DNA from: Pagrus major
Lineage: Eukaryota > Chordata > Actinopteri > Spariformes > Sparidae
Length of the DNA stretch: 64,000 bases
Assembly (NCBI RefSeq): GCF_040436345.1
Contig: NC_133220.1
Location: 5,315,936-5,379,935, forward strand
Reading direction: 5' to 3'
A program made the position numbers and the translations under genes. The notes beneath the pieces were generated by a model, which did not search any database, was not told where the DNA came from, and worked only from the letters and a program-made list of their open reading frames with translations. This document shows, in pieces, positions 34,684-46,290 of the stretch. The number at the start of each line of letters is the position of its first letter. The stretch's first letter is position 1.

Positions 34684-36716
34684 CGCTGTATCATCAATAT
34701 ATTTATTGAAACACGAAGCTAAAACTATGTTTAGTACGAGTGGAGATGTTTGTCGAGTCAAATACAGAGACCACACGGCTGAGTTTGCAGTTTCCCCTCA
34801 GAGCTCTTTAGTGTCTCATTTTTTGCTACTTTACTCTTTTGGTTCATCAAAATTGTTTCCAGAAGCAGCGGGCAGACGTTTTTGGGGAAGAAGGCAAAAA
34901 TAAAATGCCTGAATGCAACATGCCCAGCAGGCAAAGTTGTTAAAGTAAATCCAGTTGCATCTTTATAGCTCTTAGAAAAGACAAAGTCATTGACTAGCTG
35001 GTGAAGAAGTCGAGCATCTTGCAGCTAAAGAGACAGATAATATTGTAACATTTTTATCTAAGGAGCTGACTGAGACCGAACCAGAGCTGTTTTTTTTCTT
35101 TGCCTGTGACCAACATACCTTAAAAATCTAGATTGCCAAGAAATCTCTTCCAGCATTAAACCACTGTCTCAGCGTTCATGTGTCAGAACATCCTCTGATG
35201 CATCAGTTGTAAATGTAAATTAATAAAATGAATAAAATGAATTATCTTTATACTCCATCTTGATTCTGTCGAGGGTTTCTCATCTTTCTCTGAATTATTC
35301 TAGTCACAGTGTCGGTCTCTCAGATTACGTCTCTCGTCCATGTCCCTCTCTGCCTTCACCCTGTTCGGCCTGAAGGTCAGGTTGGAGGACACGTTGGAGA
35401 GCGTGACTATTTTTATTTGCGTATATTGCATTGCCGCTCGGTCCAGCTCGTGCTTTTACAAGTTGGACTCGCTCTCTGGCGATCCCCTCGACATGTGTAC
35501 GGGACTCCTCTGCCTTTTTTAGGAGACAGTTTAGAGTCAGAGTTATGAAACTGTTCTGCTCTTTGGTTTGGATTTCTTCAGGTGACATCAAAGAGACTTT
35601 TGCTGAAACTTGTTTATTCACACTGTGTGAATATTTATGCTCTAATTTCAGGGATTTGTCCTCCACTGTGTGTGTTTGACTCAGGGACAGGAGCATTATT
35701 TATGATGGTTGTAGAGAAAGCAGGCAGTGTCTGATCAAAACACTGTCTCATACTTTTAAAAAAAATGAAAGGGGAATTATATAAGGTTTGACTTTTGTAG
35801 CTGTGCTCTTCAGGTCGTCTATAAGCCTGTCATACAACAACACTAAACTGTACAAAGGACCAATTCTCTAACGACCTCTATCACAGTATAAGAGGTTTGG
35901 ATGTTAGCCAGAGATGAAGTGTTTGGCCTTTTCTGCCATCGCTGTGTCTCCACTCGTCTTTCTGTTCTTTGTAAGGACAAATTACAAAAAGGAGCCTCGA
36001 GCAGCTTTCACCCTCTGCAGCTATTATTTTATCTGCTTGGATATTTTAAAGGCACATCAGTGAAATCTGCAGCAGATATGAGCCGCATGCTGACAGATGT
36101 TGAATATTTTTTACTCTATTTTACGTCATTTTAATGTCATCAGTGTTATTTTTAAATGCAAATAACTGGAACACGCTGGCACATCTACAAAAGTGGAAAA
36201 TGCTAATTGGAAATTGAAGAACAGAACAAATATAAATCATGCTTGAGTGTCTTCGTCAGGCTGGCTAGTTAATTGCTTGTCTCATATTCACTAGTATTAA
36301 ATAACTTTTTCACAAGTGCTATTTTAAGTTCATTTAAAGCTGCAGTGGAACAAACTGAGAGTACAACACTGACATATCAGCAGCTACATTCGTATCGTTT
36401 AAACTACGTTGTGTTTTGGGGTACCTGACGAATGTTTGTCAGATACTCACTCTCGTTTTAGCTCCTGTTTCTCTATGATCAACAGCTAGTCGCTGTTATT
36501 GTGCTCAACTGGTACACTTGGTTTATTTGGTTGAACAGTTGTCTTTTGTTGATGGAAGCCATGTTGATGAGAGCTTAGAGACCAAAGCCAACAGTGACTT
36601 ATTTACTGTTAAACCAAAACAATACGGTAAAAGAAGCTAAAAAACTGGGTTATAATTATCTGTTGGATCATCGAAGGGCCTCTTCTGCATTAGCCACAAT
36701 TATTTTACGCATTGTT

Positions 36717-37046
36717 AAGGTGCAATATGTAAGAATTTTAGTTGAAAACATAAAAAAAATCACTAAAATTATCAGCAGAATGTGAATTAAAACAGAGATA
36801 TCTTGTTGTCCTTGTCCAAAGCTCTCTTGCTAGCGGTGTAAACACTAGTGCTTCCAGTCAGAACTGCTAGCTGCATGGCTAACTGTGCTAACCAGCTAAG
36901 CTTAGCTTAGCAGCTACAGTTCACAGGAGTTAGACTTAGAGTTCACTTTATTAGCAGTTTATTAGAGTTAGCAGTTACTCTGGTGATATCTTGGTGTGTT
37001 TGAGAGAATGAATTTGACAGGGGACCAGTTCTTACATATTGTACCT
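36717..37046. mobile_element. MITE with terminal inverted repeats (TIR word ATATGTAAGAA)
   Basis: The left end AAGGTGCAATATGTAAGAAT and the reverse complement of the right end AGGTACAATATGTAAGAACT are near-identical inverted repeats about 330 bp apart. It has no coding capacity. Located in the abra-like intron, about 270 bp from exon 1. Confidence 0.75.
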
Positions 37047-37316
37047 GTAGTATGAAAACATGATTGGTGTAAGGTCCACTGTGCAGGATTAAAGGGGGAC
37101 CTACTGGCAGAAATGTGATATAATATTCATAATTATATCTTCATGAGTGTTTAATGACCTGATACTAAGATTTGTTGTGTTTTTGAATAGAATGAGTACT
37201 TTATATCTGCAGGGGGAGCCGTCACTTCCCACCATGTTGCACGGCCATGTTTGTTTCTACACCAGCCCATAATGGACAAAGCACACACCGGCTCTTGAGA
37301 GGTTCTGTCACTCTAC

Positions 37317-37943
37317 CTTGGGCCTGTTGCTCTGTTTCTTGGGCTGGATGTCGCCCTGCTCAGATTTCGGTTCACCGTTGTCACTGAGCCCGACCTCCTC
37401 TCCCAGCCCGCTGTCCTCTGTGTCAACACTGCTGCTCCTTGACCCCAGCTTCTTGTCCTGGAGCATCAGCTTTCTGTCTTGGATGACTCCTACACCTCCT
37501 GCGCTCTGTAGAGCCCTCATGTGGCGCCGCCGTGTTGGCGACTCATTTCCAAGGAACGGCTTGCTCTCCTCGGGCCCGGACTCCATCTTGCCTCGGATGG
37601 CGTTGACCAAGTCGAGGCTGCTGCACTCGCTGCGTTTGGGCTGGATGGTCTTGGTCACAGAACAGGCTCGGATCTTACTCCCGCTGTTGTCGCCGGCGTC
37701 GGCTGTGATGACACGTGGGGTGACAGTAAGTTTGACCACATGGTCTTTTTTGTTTTCCTCTTCAACCGATGAAGGCATCCAGCCACTCGGGATGGTTTCC
37801 TGTTTGTTGCTGTGATCGTTGGCCCAGCCCTGCCAGCTCTTGGCCAAGTTGGCCACCATGGCTGCACATTTTATCTTCCGCACCGCTCGTTTGAAAGCCT
37901 GCGGCTCCTGTGGTGAAACTGTGGTGGTCCCACCGCTGCTCAT
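37317..37943 (-). CDS. abra-like gene, exon 1 (N-terminal part)
   Basis: First coding exon, residues 1-209, of an ABRA/STARS-family protein. The ATG is at 37941-37943 and the donor CCCAAG/GTAGAG follows 37317; phase 0 joins directly to exon 2 for 354 residues (human ABRA 381). Family signatures are FKRAVRKIKCAAMVANLAKS (17-36), WQGWANDHS (38-46), SGWMP (53-57), SPTRRRHMRALQS (135-147) and SSVDTEDSGLGEE (171-183), in the same order as in human ABRA. The alternative + strand frame here is a shadow. The protein is expected in striated muscle, linking RhoA signalling and actin to SRF target genes. It may be a third fish paralogue distinct from abraa and abrab, so no symbol is assigned. Confidence 0.95.
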
Positions 37944-38296
37944 GGTGACGGGATACTAGAAGGGACAGTCGCCAGAAATGTATATCGTTGTTGAAAGTTT
38001 TAGATAAAACCTTGCAAAGTATTCCCACGTCTCCAAAGTACGAAAAGTCCAAAGTCACACTGCTTTTTAAAACTGGTTCAAGCAAAAACACTTTTGTCTG
38101 AATGAATATTTCGATGCTTTTTGTCCCGGACTTGAATCTCAAGAACTCCTCACTCGAACAAGTCCGTTCATCTCCTCACAGAAACATCCGGAGCCTTCCA
38201 GATCGTCAGTCGGTCAGTGGGTGAGCGGCTGGTGTGAAGAGTGCGAGGACTTTGGTTTAATCCCCCTGATGAAGCCCCTCTGGCTCCACACCGGCC

Positions 38297-38304
38297 TTTA
38301 AATA
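38297..38304 (-). promoter_or_regulatory. Putative TATA box of the abra-like gene
   Basis: TATTTAAA on the - strand, set in CCCTATTTAAAGG, lies about 355 bases upstream of the start codon. A start site about 30 bases downstream would give a 5'-UTR near 325 bases. The element resembles a widened CArG box (eight rather than six A/T between CC and GG), so SRF control cannot be claimed from it. Confidence 0.4.
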
Positions 38305-38390
38305 GGGAAGGGTCGTAAAGGAAGTGATGTCGCATGGCGTCCACGTGAGACAGAAAAGTCCGGTGTCAACATTCTTGTTACTGACACAGG

Positions 38391-38392
<2 letters not shown>

Positions 38393-38453
<61 letters not shown>
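38393..38453. repeat. (CA)n microsatellite
   Basis: Sixty-one bases of pure CA dinucleotide about 90 bases upstream of the putative TATA box of the abra-like gene. A 20-odd-base GT run follows near 38602-38623. Confidence 0.97.
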
Positions 38454-38455
<2 letters not shown>

Positions 38456-38871
38456 TGACTGAGGAGTGGAATTTCTCCCAGTGGGATCCAGGGAACAGGT
38501 GTCCAGTGTTTTTAGCCTGGAGGTTTCTGTCCTTACACACAAATACTCTGAAACACAAACAGGCCATCGCTCTGAGTCAGCCTGCTATACTTGAGGGACC
38601 AGTGTGTGTGTGTGTGTGTGTGTGTACTGTATGTGTTCATTGTGTATATATAGGGATGTTATCATTCAAATACACAACTTTCCTTTGTGGCTCGACCCGT
38701 AATGCTGTGATCACTTGGATGTGTGAGTGTGAGTTCTTACATTGTGGGTCACACACCAGGCATCTGGAGTGTGTGTTTGTCTGCGTGTCTGTGCATGCAG
38801 AGCTGCAACTATTTCAGTCTCAGTGTATATTTGTCAATATGTAAGTGTGAAATCTGACTATGATTCACGTA

Positions 38872-39395
38872 GGGCAGCACGGTGGTGCAACGGTTTGAAC
38901 TGCAGCCCGGTCGCCAGGGTGAAATGTTACTGATACGTCCACAGATGATGGTGGTGGAAAATGAAAAGGCTGCCAAACCGGTCACCGCAGTTCGCTTCTA
39001 CGTTTCGATTTTTGTAGATGTGAACCAACTGGATATCTTTGACGAGGGACTAGTGACATTTTAAATTTTGTGCGCAGTATACCACTAAACCTCGGGACAA
39101 TTTCAAGCCATGTTTGTGGCGACCAAAACAGATATTTTAAGCCAAACCATGAAGTTTTCCTCACGCTAACCATTTATTCTGCTGGTTGGGTTGTGAACTG
39201 TCGCCTCTCAGCAAGAATGTTTAAAACCACCGGGCCAGCTGGGTCTCTGTGTGGAGTTTACATGTTGTCTGTGTCTGTGTGGGTTTGCTCCAGGTGCTCC
39301 GGTTTCCTCCAACAGTCCTAAAACAGCTGGGTTAGACTTGAACCCTCCACAACCCTCTAAAAAGATAAACAGTTATAGATAATAGATGGATCATT
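38872..39395 (+). mobile_element. V-SINE-like element split by a later MITE insertion
   Basis: The left piece GGGCAGCACGGTGGTGCAAC (38872 onward) is the typical tRNA-like head start of fish V-SINE/DANA-type repeats. The right piece from 39193 continues with TGTCGCCTCTCAGCAAGAAT, then CTGTGTGGAGTTTACATGTT, GTGGGTTTGCTCCAGGTGCT and CCGGTTTCCTCCAACAGTCC, the diagnostic V-SINE core. It ends in AAGATAAACAGTTATAGATA and ATAGATGGATC, the tail seen in such repeats. Bases 38903-39192 are an inserted MITE. Confidence 0.85.
38903..39192 (-). mobile_element. hAT-type MITE, copy 3, inserted in the V-SINE
   Basis: The left end CAGCCCGGTCGCCAGGGTGA and the reverse complement of the right end AACCCAACCAGCAGAATAAA match the termini of copies 1 and 2. 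The insertion is flanked by TTGAACTG (38895-38902) and GTGAACTG (39193-39200), seven of eight bases equal, and interrupts the SINE exactly between two consecutive consensus segments. The internal core (GCCAAACCATGAAGTTTTCC) runs in the opposite direction to copies 1 and 2. Confidence 0.8.
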
Positions 39396-40369
39396 GATTC
39401 ATATTCTGTGTGTAACTCAGCTGTTTCCATATCGGCTTGAAATGCATTTAACTGCTTATTCTCTGCGCTCATCTGATGTTTTTTATGTTTTCTTTTTAAT
39501 TATTCTTTTCATTGACTGACTGTTGCTTGTTTGACTGTGTGTTGTTGAACTGTGGTTGTGGTATTTTGTGAACCATCTGTGAGGTTGTACTCAGACACAT
39601 TTATTCGTAACCGTATTGCAGGAATATTCAATAATTTGGACACTGAATTCCAAAAACAAGAAAATAAATACTACCAAAAAGCCAGACATTTATCCTTTTT
39701 TTCTCATTTCTTGGGGTTTTCTCAAAGTAACTGTCTAATTTAAATGTTTTGTTTGTAAAACAGCCAACTCAGTCTCTGTGCATCTTCCATAATCACACAA
39801 ATCAGTTTCTGTTCAATCAGGTAGCTGAAAGAAGTAGCTCCCAGTAAAAGAAATGAAATATAATAAAAAGGACAAGGGAAATAAGATGAAACCCATTTTC
39901 TAGATCATTAAGATGACATTGAACAAATCTACCTTTTCCCCATTAAGTGGACATTAAGTGATAAAATACAGATGTTAGGTCTGACCATTAAATCCTGAAG
40001 TCTCGCTAAGATAAGGACTCTTTTGGAAGAAACCGAACAAACTCTCCTCTCTAACACTCTGGAGTAAATATACAGAGGTCATGGCTTACATTTAATTATG
40101 TTTTACATGAAATAATCTGTTTTTTTCCCCATAAATCATCTTAAATTGGAACCAAATTAATTTATGTTATATAACTATCAAGTATATGTAAGTCTCATGA
40201 ACTGACTGCTTCTGTATGTTTATCTGAAACGAGTCTGTTTGTGTTTGTTAGGAACAAAGAGTCTCTCCCACAAACTAATGAACCTGATTATTTTTCAGCA
40301 CATATTCCCCACTGATTCACTCTCATATTGCCTCGTTACATAATATGTAAAAGTGTGATGTAAGTTTCT

Positions 40370-40600
40370 TTCTCGGCAGAGCTCATTAGCGACAGTCAAC
40401 ACGGAGGACGGTGTATTAAAAAAACCAGCACCGACTGTCGATCGGTCGACAGAATGACTGAGAGATGTATTGTGCGATTAAGTGATTCATTAGCAGAATC
40501 CTCATTAGTGTTCATTAAACAGGATTAAATGAGACACTTCACCAAAGAAATCTGAGTTAACGTCCAACTACGGCTCTAATTCGTGCTTTAATTCTTTTTT
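40370..40600. promoter_or_regulatory. Possible conserved non-coding element
   Basis: Complex, repeat-free sequence rich in ATTA/TAAT cores (GCTCATTAGCG, GATTCATTAGC, CTCATTAGTGTTCATTAAAC). It contains the inverted repeat CTGTCGATCGGTCGACAG near 40435-40452. Composition resembles vertebrate enhancers; conservation was not tested. Confidence 0.25.
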
Positions 40601-41447
40601 TTTTTTACTGCTGCTGTCACCTTTATGCACATATTTTATAGCTCTTAATAAAACCTTATAGAGCAGAAACATGTCGGTATCTGTCTGAAAAGCCATGAAG
40701 AAGCTTTTTTAGTTTATTTAGGTGTTGATCACGACATTTAGTTGCGTCATACACAGAATATAATGTAAATACACGCCACTCGGGTATCATTGATGCAGTT
40801 GGCTAACCAAAGCATAGTTGGATCATGAGAATAAATATCTTTCAGCCCCAATAAAACATTTGTATCCGTGTGCAGCCAGACAAAGCCTGAAAGAGCGTCT
40901 CTGCGGACTAAAATAACCAACCAGGGGCCGTCACCAGCTCAGGTTTCTGCCATATAAATGTGTGTGTGTGTGTGTGTCTGTGTGTGCTTCAGGTTCCCTG
41001 GTCCCACGCCAGCAGCTGCCTCACGTGCACGCTCCCACCGCTCCCCACTGTGCACGGCAGGCTCGCACAGAAATAGACGTGCCTGGCGCTCGGAAGCAAT
41101 GAGAAAGGTGTGAGAGCGCCGTGTGTAACGATACGAGTATTTAAACGTGACTTAATCAGAGGAAAAGTGGCTTTTTGTGCCGCGTGTGAACAAGCGAGTC
41201 ACCGGCTGAATAATAATAATGTGGGACACTCTGTCCGTCCCTGCAGGAAAACGCTCTGTGTTCGGTCATGTTTAACTAGAATTGAATGTAGGAAGTGTAT
41301 CTTCAGTTTTGCATCTCTTAGAGTTTTGTAAACTACGTGACAGCGTTTAAAATGTCTCATCTTTTTGAAATATGATCCCATTTTTCTCAACAGCTGTTCC
41401 TGTTGTTTTTCTACGTGGATCCACACAGAAACAAAATACAGCACTGT

Positions 41448-41812
41448 CTTTTTTTGAGTTTTTGGTTTAGTTATTTCCTGTTTTATTCTGTAGTTCTCTC
41501 CTCATGTGTCATGTTTCACTTTCCACTTCATCCCTTTGTCTGTTGTCCCGCCCTTTTTCAGTGCACACCTGTGTCTCGTTAGTTAATCACCCTCTGTGTA
41601 TTTAAGCCGGTGTTTTCCCCACACTCTTGTCGGTTTGGCTGTTTCACCTCTGTGTTTCCTGCATCGTCCTGTCACATCTTCCTGCTTTTGCTTTGGATTT
41701 TGCATTTTGGACTTTTTGGACTTCATGGCCTGCAGCTTTGGTTACATTAAAGCTCGCTTTCTGCTCCTTACCTGTCTGCAGTTGGGTCCCTTTGTGTTAA
41801 ACCTGACATATG
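41448..41812 (+). mobile_element. LTR-like dispersed element, copy c (most complete)
   Basis: Contains ATTTCCTGTTTTATTCTGTA, CTCATGTGTCATGTTTCACT, ACACCTGTGTCTCGTTAGTT then AATCACC, a TATA-like TATTTAAGCC, and ends AAACCTGACA. With the TGTCAC start seen in copies a and b, the family has TGTCA...TGACA ends and an internal TATA box, the layout of a solo long terminal repeat. No retroviral genes adjoin it. The + strand open frame across it (41596-41892) is not a gene. Confidence 0.55.
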
Positions 41813-42275
41813 CTTCATTAAAGGGAGCATCTCACACAGGAAGGTTTTCTGTGTTTTCTGTAGCAAAGCAGCTGTCACAAGGTGAAACTTGAGCTGTAAC
41901 AATTTACAGACCTTAACAAACCATACTCTCAGATTTTTTAAATAATACACTTGACATTTAAATTTCCAACAATGTTCAAACCAGAGATATTTGTAATTTA
42001 ATTCAACTTTAGGGAGAGAGTCTGGAGGAAGTCGGTGACGTGACTAAAAGTAACATGAAGAAAACTTTAAAACATTTCCTCCTTCATGACCATTTCAGTC
42101 TGAGTCAAGTTGATAAATTTTCCTTGGCAATGGTGGTTTGAAGACAGCATCTCCCATGATCCCAAGCTGCTTATCTCGTGTCTTTTGTGCTGCTTTGATC
42201 GACAGACTCCTCACGGCCACTGGTGGACTCAGGGGGGGACAAAACGCTCATGTTTGGGAAAGAAGCGGCCAAGAT

Positions 42276-42382
42276 TGTCCTCTTGGATGCCCCAATGACA
42301 GATTAAACACGATAAAGTGCCCTCTAGGGTGCCCTTTTGAGCGGACAACACATGAGGAAGTGCCCTCTGAGGTGCCCCACTG
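42276..42382. repeat. Short tandem repeat, about 43-bp unit, 2.5 copies
   Basis: TGTCCTCTTGGATGCCCC, TGCCCTCTAGGGTGCCC and TGCCCTCTGAGGTGCCCC recur about 43 bases apart with diverged spacers (AACACGATAAAG, ACACATGAGGAAG). Probably the arm of a larger mobile repeat. Confidence 0.6.
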
Positions 42383-45300
42383 CATATAACTGGTACCATT
42401 TTAATTTATTTTTAGAGTCCACAAGTGCTCAGGGCAGAAAACTGTGCATTAAATAAGACCTAAATTCTGTTGAGCTGGAGAGACGAGCTCCTCAGGTGAG
42501 AAATCAAGTGAAACAACACAAAAACACTGGTATTAAAGCTACTGACTTACACACCATACGAGCACAATACTCGTATATGTACACGCTGTATTTGATAAAT
42601 CACTGACTGGAGTTTTTGGTCGTAAAAATGGGGTTTCAAATCTTTTCCTTTCTTTTCCTCTAATCTCACAGAGCCAGGCCTCCATCTGCTCAGACTCATG
42701 ATGATAAGCTGTTGGTTTACAGGCTGGAATAACAAGCCAGGACGTTTATGTGCAAAACAAACTTTTAAAAATATCAATCATTCTTTGGAGTTTTGCGTGG
42801 ATTGAAGTTTTCAGAGACCGATTGATCCGATGTTATTGTAGTTGAGGGAGAGTATTTATGAGCCGGACTCAAATGTTGCGGTGTTGGAAAAGTGCAAGCG
42901 TGTGAAATCCATCTGCAATCTCTCTCGGCAGACATCAGGAATTCATTGTTTTTTTTGTCAGATTCCTTAACGTGACTGAACCGACGACAACCTGAAGCTG
43001 CAGTGAAGGCTGATGGAAGATCTTCATCGGCTGCTGCAGCGTCATTGTTGCTGACTTCATAGCTACAGGTAGCCCCTCCCAGCTGCTTTACGTTTCTAGA
43101 GTGACTCAGATCCTTAATAAAAAGAAGCTGAGCGTTAAAGCATTCAAGACAGATTGATATCTGATGTCTGAAGCCAGCTCCAGAGGTGGCTCAGTGATTC
43201 AGGGTTTCCTGCCAAATTGCTCCTCGGGAGTCGGAGTTAAGTTCCACATCAAAGTTATTATGTACTCAGACTCACACACCCCCGAAACAGATATTTTCTA
43301 ACATCATTGTTAATCATTTGTATTGATGATTTAACTCAGAGAGTTTCACGCTGATCCAAGTCGTAAGAAGTGCTCCAACAGTGAGTCATACAGCTCGAAA
43401 TGAATGAGAGGTTTATTTCCAGAGTCGCCTGAAATAGCTCCTCATACCTCACAACTCTTAATAACTGCACATACACTCCTTCATGAGTTTATGTTTATTT
43501 CTCAACACATACTTCACGTGGGAGGTGTCACACCAGGAAATGTTGTCCAAGATAAAAACTATGTCCCATGTACCCGCTGTACTCCAGTTTAAAGTCATTG
43601 GCTCAGTCCAGGTCCATGACTAACACCGGAGACACATTCAACAACTTTAAATAATAAAATGAGCAAAAACTAAAAGTACTGTAATACTTTTGTACTCAGC
43701 TATCTGAATGTATTTTCTTGAAGATGACAATAACAGGATAATAACAGTTATAGAAGATAAAATCAAGCTGCTAACCGCATTACTAAAATAATAAAATAAA
43801 TAATAATAGAAAAAAAATAATTAGAAAATGTCATAAAACTGAATTTTTGGTGACTTGACACATCTTTGTAAAAAGATGGGCTGACACTTGAGAAAACATG
43901 GACTCATGACAACACATCAGTTATTGAAACGTTATGAAAAGTGAAATTAGGTTAAAATACACAATTTTTTATTCATTCATTGTCAGTAAAAGTCCTGCAT
44001 TTACAGTAACAGTACATGATGTATTAACAACACACGTGAAGTCCCAAGTCACTTTTTCCTTACACAGGAAACTTCAGTCTAACCTGCAGTATCCGGTCTT
44101 TATACAGAAAAAGATTAATGACAATGATATTATTAACCACTTTATACATCCTGTTCAAAAACTGTGACTAAGAATTGAATTTATTTCCTGATATTCAGTG
44201 AAATGATCATAATAAAGCAAAGAAACTGACATTTTCTCTCATTAAAAAAATGTTCCCTCCCCTTCACTTTTAAAGAGTGAAATACTGACTACGAAAAACT
44301 AAACTGAAAACATAAAATGAACACAGACAAGTCCTTTGAGTCATCATGTCTCAAGTCAAGAGTCTTTTCTGTCAAAAACAGTGACTTGAGTGGACAAGTT
44401 CCACATCTCTGATGGATATGCAGGCGTATAATTCATCTACTACACATAATTCATTTAATATTTATTTATTTGCTCTATTTCTACTGGCTACAACTCAGAA
44501 TACGTGAGTTTTATTGTACACTGAAAATACTGAAAAGCTGGAGACACTTCTACGCTCCTGACCTGATTATCCGTCCTCACCTCAACAGGAGGAAAAACAG
44601 TAAGGGAGGATTTTATTACCCCCAAAAACCTGTTCATTTTCAAAACTAATCATCCACGAGGGTTTCTTTCACTGACAAAACATATTTTCACACCGATCAC
44701 AGTGTCTATATTTTTGCCGTGCGTGTTTCTCCCCTGCATACTGGATATTTTTGTGTCTAATTGGAGAGTGTCTTTTTCTGTGTGTGCTGACGCCACGGCT
44801 GCAGGAAGGAGAGCCAGGAGTGAGATCTCATTACTGGGTTTTGGTTCTTCTGGCCCGGCCAAGTGTCAGTCCTGGCAGAGTGAGACACACACACACACAC
44901 TGCGACCGCACAGCCTGTGACACACTCACATTCTCACACACATTTACACTTCTATACTTGTGAGGGCTGTCGGTGACTCAACGCGTTCGCTCACACGTAG
45001 CCCGAAGCTCGATCACCACAGATACACGGTTAAATTTAAACCCCTTACGTTGACCTATAGCTCTTCTAATATCAGTGCTACACGTAAGCGTTGACCCTCA
45101 AATAACCATTTATAGACATGAAGTCACTTCCCCAAAATGTTTTTAAACCGGTGTAGAAACACAGGAACCAACACATACATGCAGGGAGTAGGTTAACACA
45201 AACACACACACACACTCACACACACACACACGCTTATGTGCTTGTCCAAGTCCGACTGTGAGAAAACAGATTGGAGTCAGTGTGAGAAGAGGACGTTTTT

Positions 45301-45849
45301 CTGGCTGCCCATGATGACGGTGACATCATCGCGCAGCCTCGGCGATGAACAATGTGTTTGTGATCCGTCTCTGGTGGAAAAGAGCAACTGTCTCTGGCTC
45401 TGGACGCTCTGCAGGCTGGATCAGAAGAGGAAACTGTTACTGCTACAGTGTGCAACAAAAATAACAGCTCACACACTGAAAACTGGCCTTTGTTGTCTTT
45501 TTTTGCAATAAGTGACTTTTATTTTGAAATTCACTGTACTGCTGAATAAGTTCTGTTTGTTAAAAGGTCCCTTTAGACACAATAACATCAACCTAACATG
45601 TAAAGAAATAACTGTGAGTGTGACTGTGAGCATGTGTACAGTGTATTGTTTATTAAGCCAAAGAAACTGGTCGAGGTTTGGACCAAATATATTAACCGCA
45701 TCGAGACCTCACAACAATTACTTGCCAATAATTTCAAACAATCGGCAGCACAATATCATAAACGTATTAAAATGAATCAGTACCAAAATGCTGGTAAAAT
45801 GTACAAACAGCCGTTTATTCTGCTAACGACAGATTTCTATTCGGTCTGT

Positions 45850-46100
45850 AGGCAGATGAAGTTCCTGCCACCTGACACGTCCAAGGTTACCACATTCACA
45901 TTTTTAAGAAGACCTGTGGACAATTTCCAGCCGTTTTTATGACAACCAAAATTGGTTATTTTTCTTGGGAAGTCGGATCATCCCCATCTGGGATCGTGGC
46001 GACCAAACCATGATGTCTTCCTCACCCTAACCAAGTGGATTTTGTACTTAAACCTGAGCACAGCGACACAACATATTCGTTAGGTCTCTCACAGTCTGTC
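45850..46100 (-). repeat. Fragment of the hAT-type MITE-related repeat
   Basis: GGACAATTTCCAGCC, GTGGCGACCAAACCATGATG and CACCCTAACCAAGTGGATTT match the internal part of MITE copy 3 at 38903-39192 in the same orientation. Ends are not clear. Confidence 0.55.
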
Positions 46101-46117
46101 GTGGTTTGAATACTTCA

Positions 46118-46290
46118 GAGGTTTAGTTATTTCCTGTTTTATTTTGTAGTTCTCTCCTCCTGTGTCATGTTCCGCTTTTCACTTCCTCCCTTTGTCCTTT
46201 TTCCGCCTTTTTTCCCTCCTCACCTGTGTTTTATTAATTAGTCCCTGTCTATTTAAGCCTGTGTTTTTTTCTATGAGCCTTCCTAACATC
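46118..46290 (+). mobile_element. LTR-like dispersed element, copy d (fragment)
   Basis: GGTTTAGTTATTTCCTGTTT then TATTTTGTAGTTCTCTCC, CACCTGTGTTTTATTAATTA and the TATA-like TATTTAAGCCTGTGTTTT repeat the order seen in copy c. Confidence 0.5.

Noticed and set aside
35290..35530. GC-richer patch in the abra-like intron with open frames on both strands
   Set aside because: No recognisable protein and no matching splice sites; it may be regulatory or an old repeat, but nothing supports a call.
37318..37815. + strand open frame of 165 codons
   Set aside because: Shadow of exon 1 of the abra-like gene; S/L-rich without a recognisable domain.
38393..38453. Regular repeat that might be taken for an array
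   Set aside because: Plain CA dinucleotides without spacers; the same holds for the other CA/GT tracts. No CRISPR array exists in the window.
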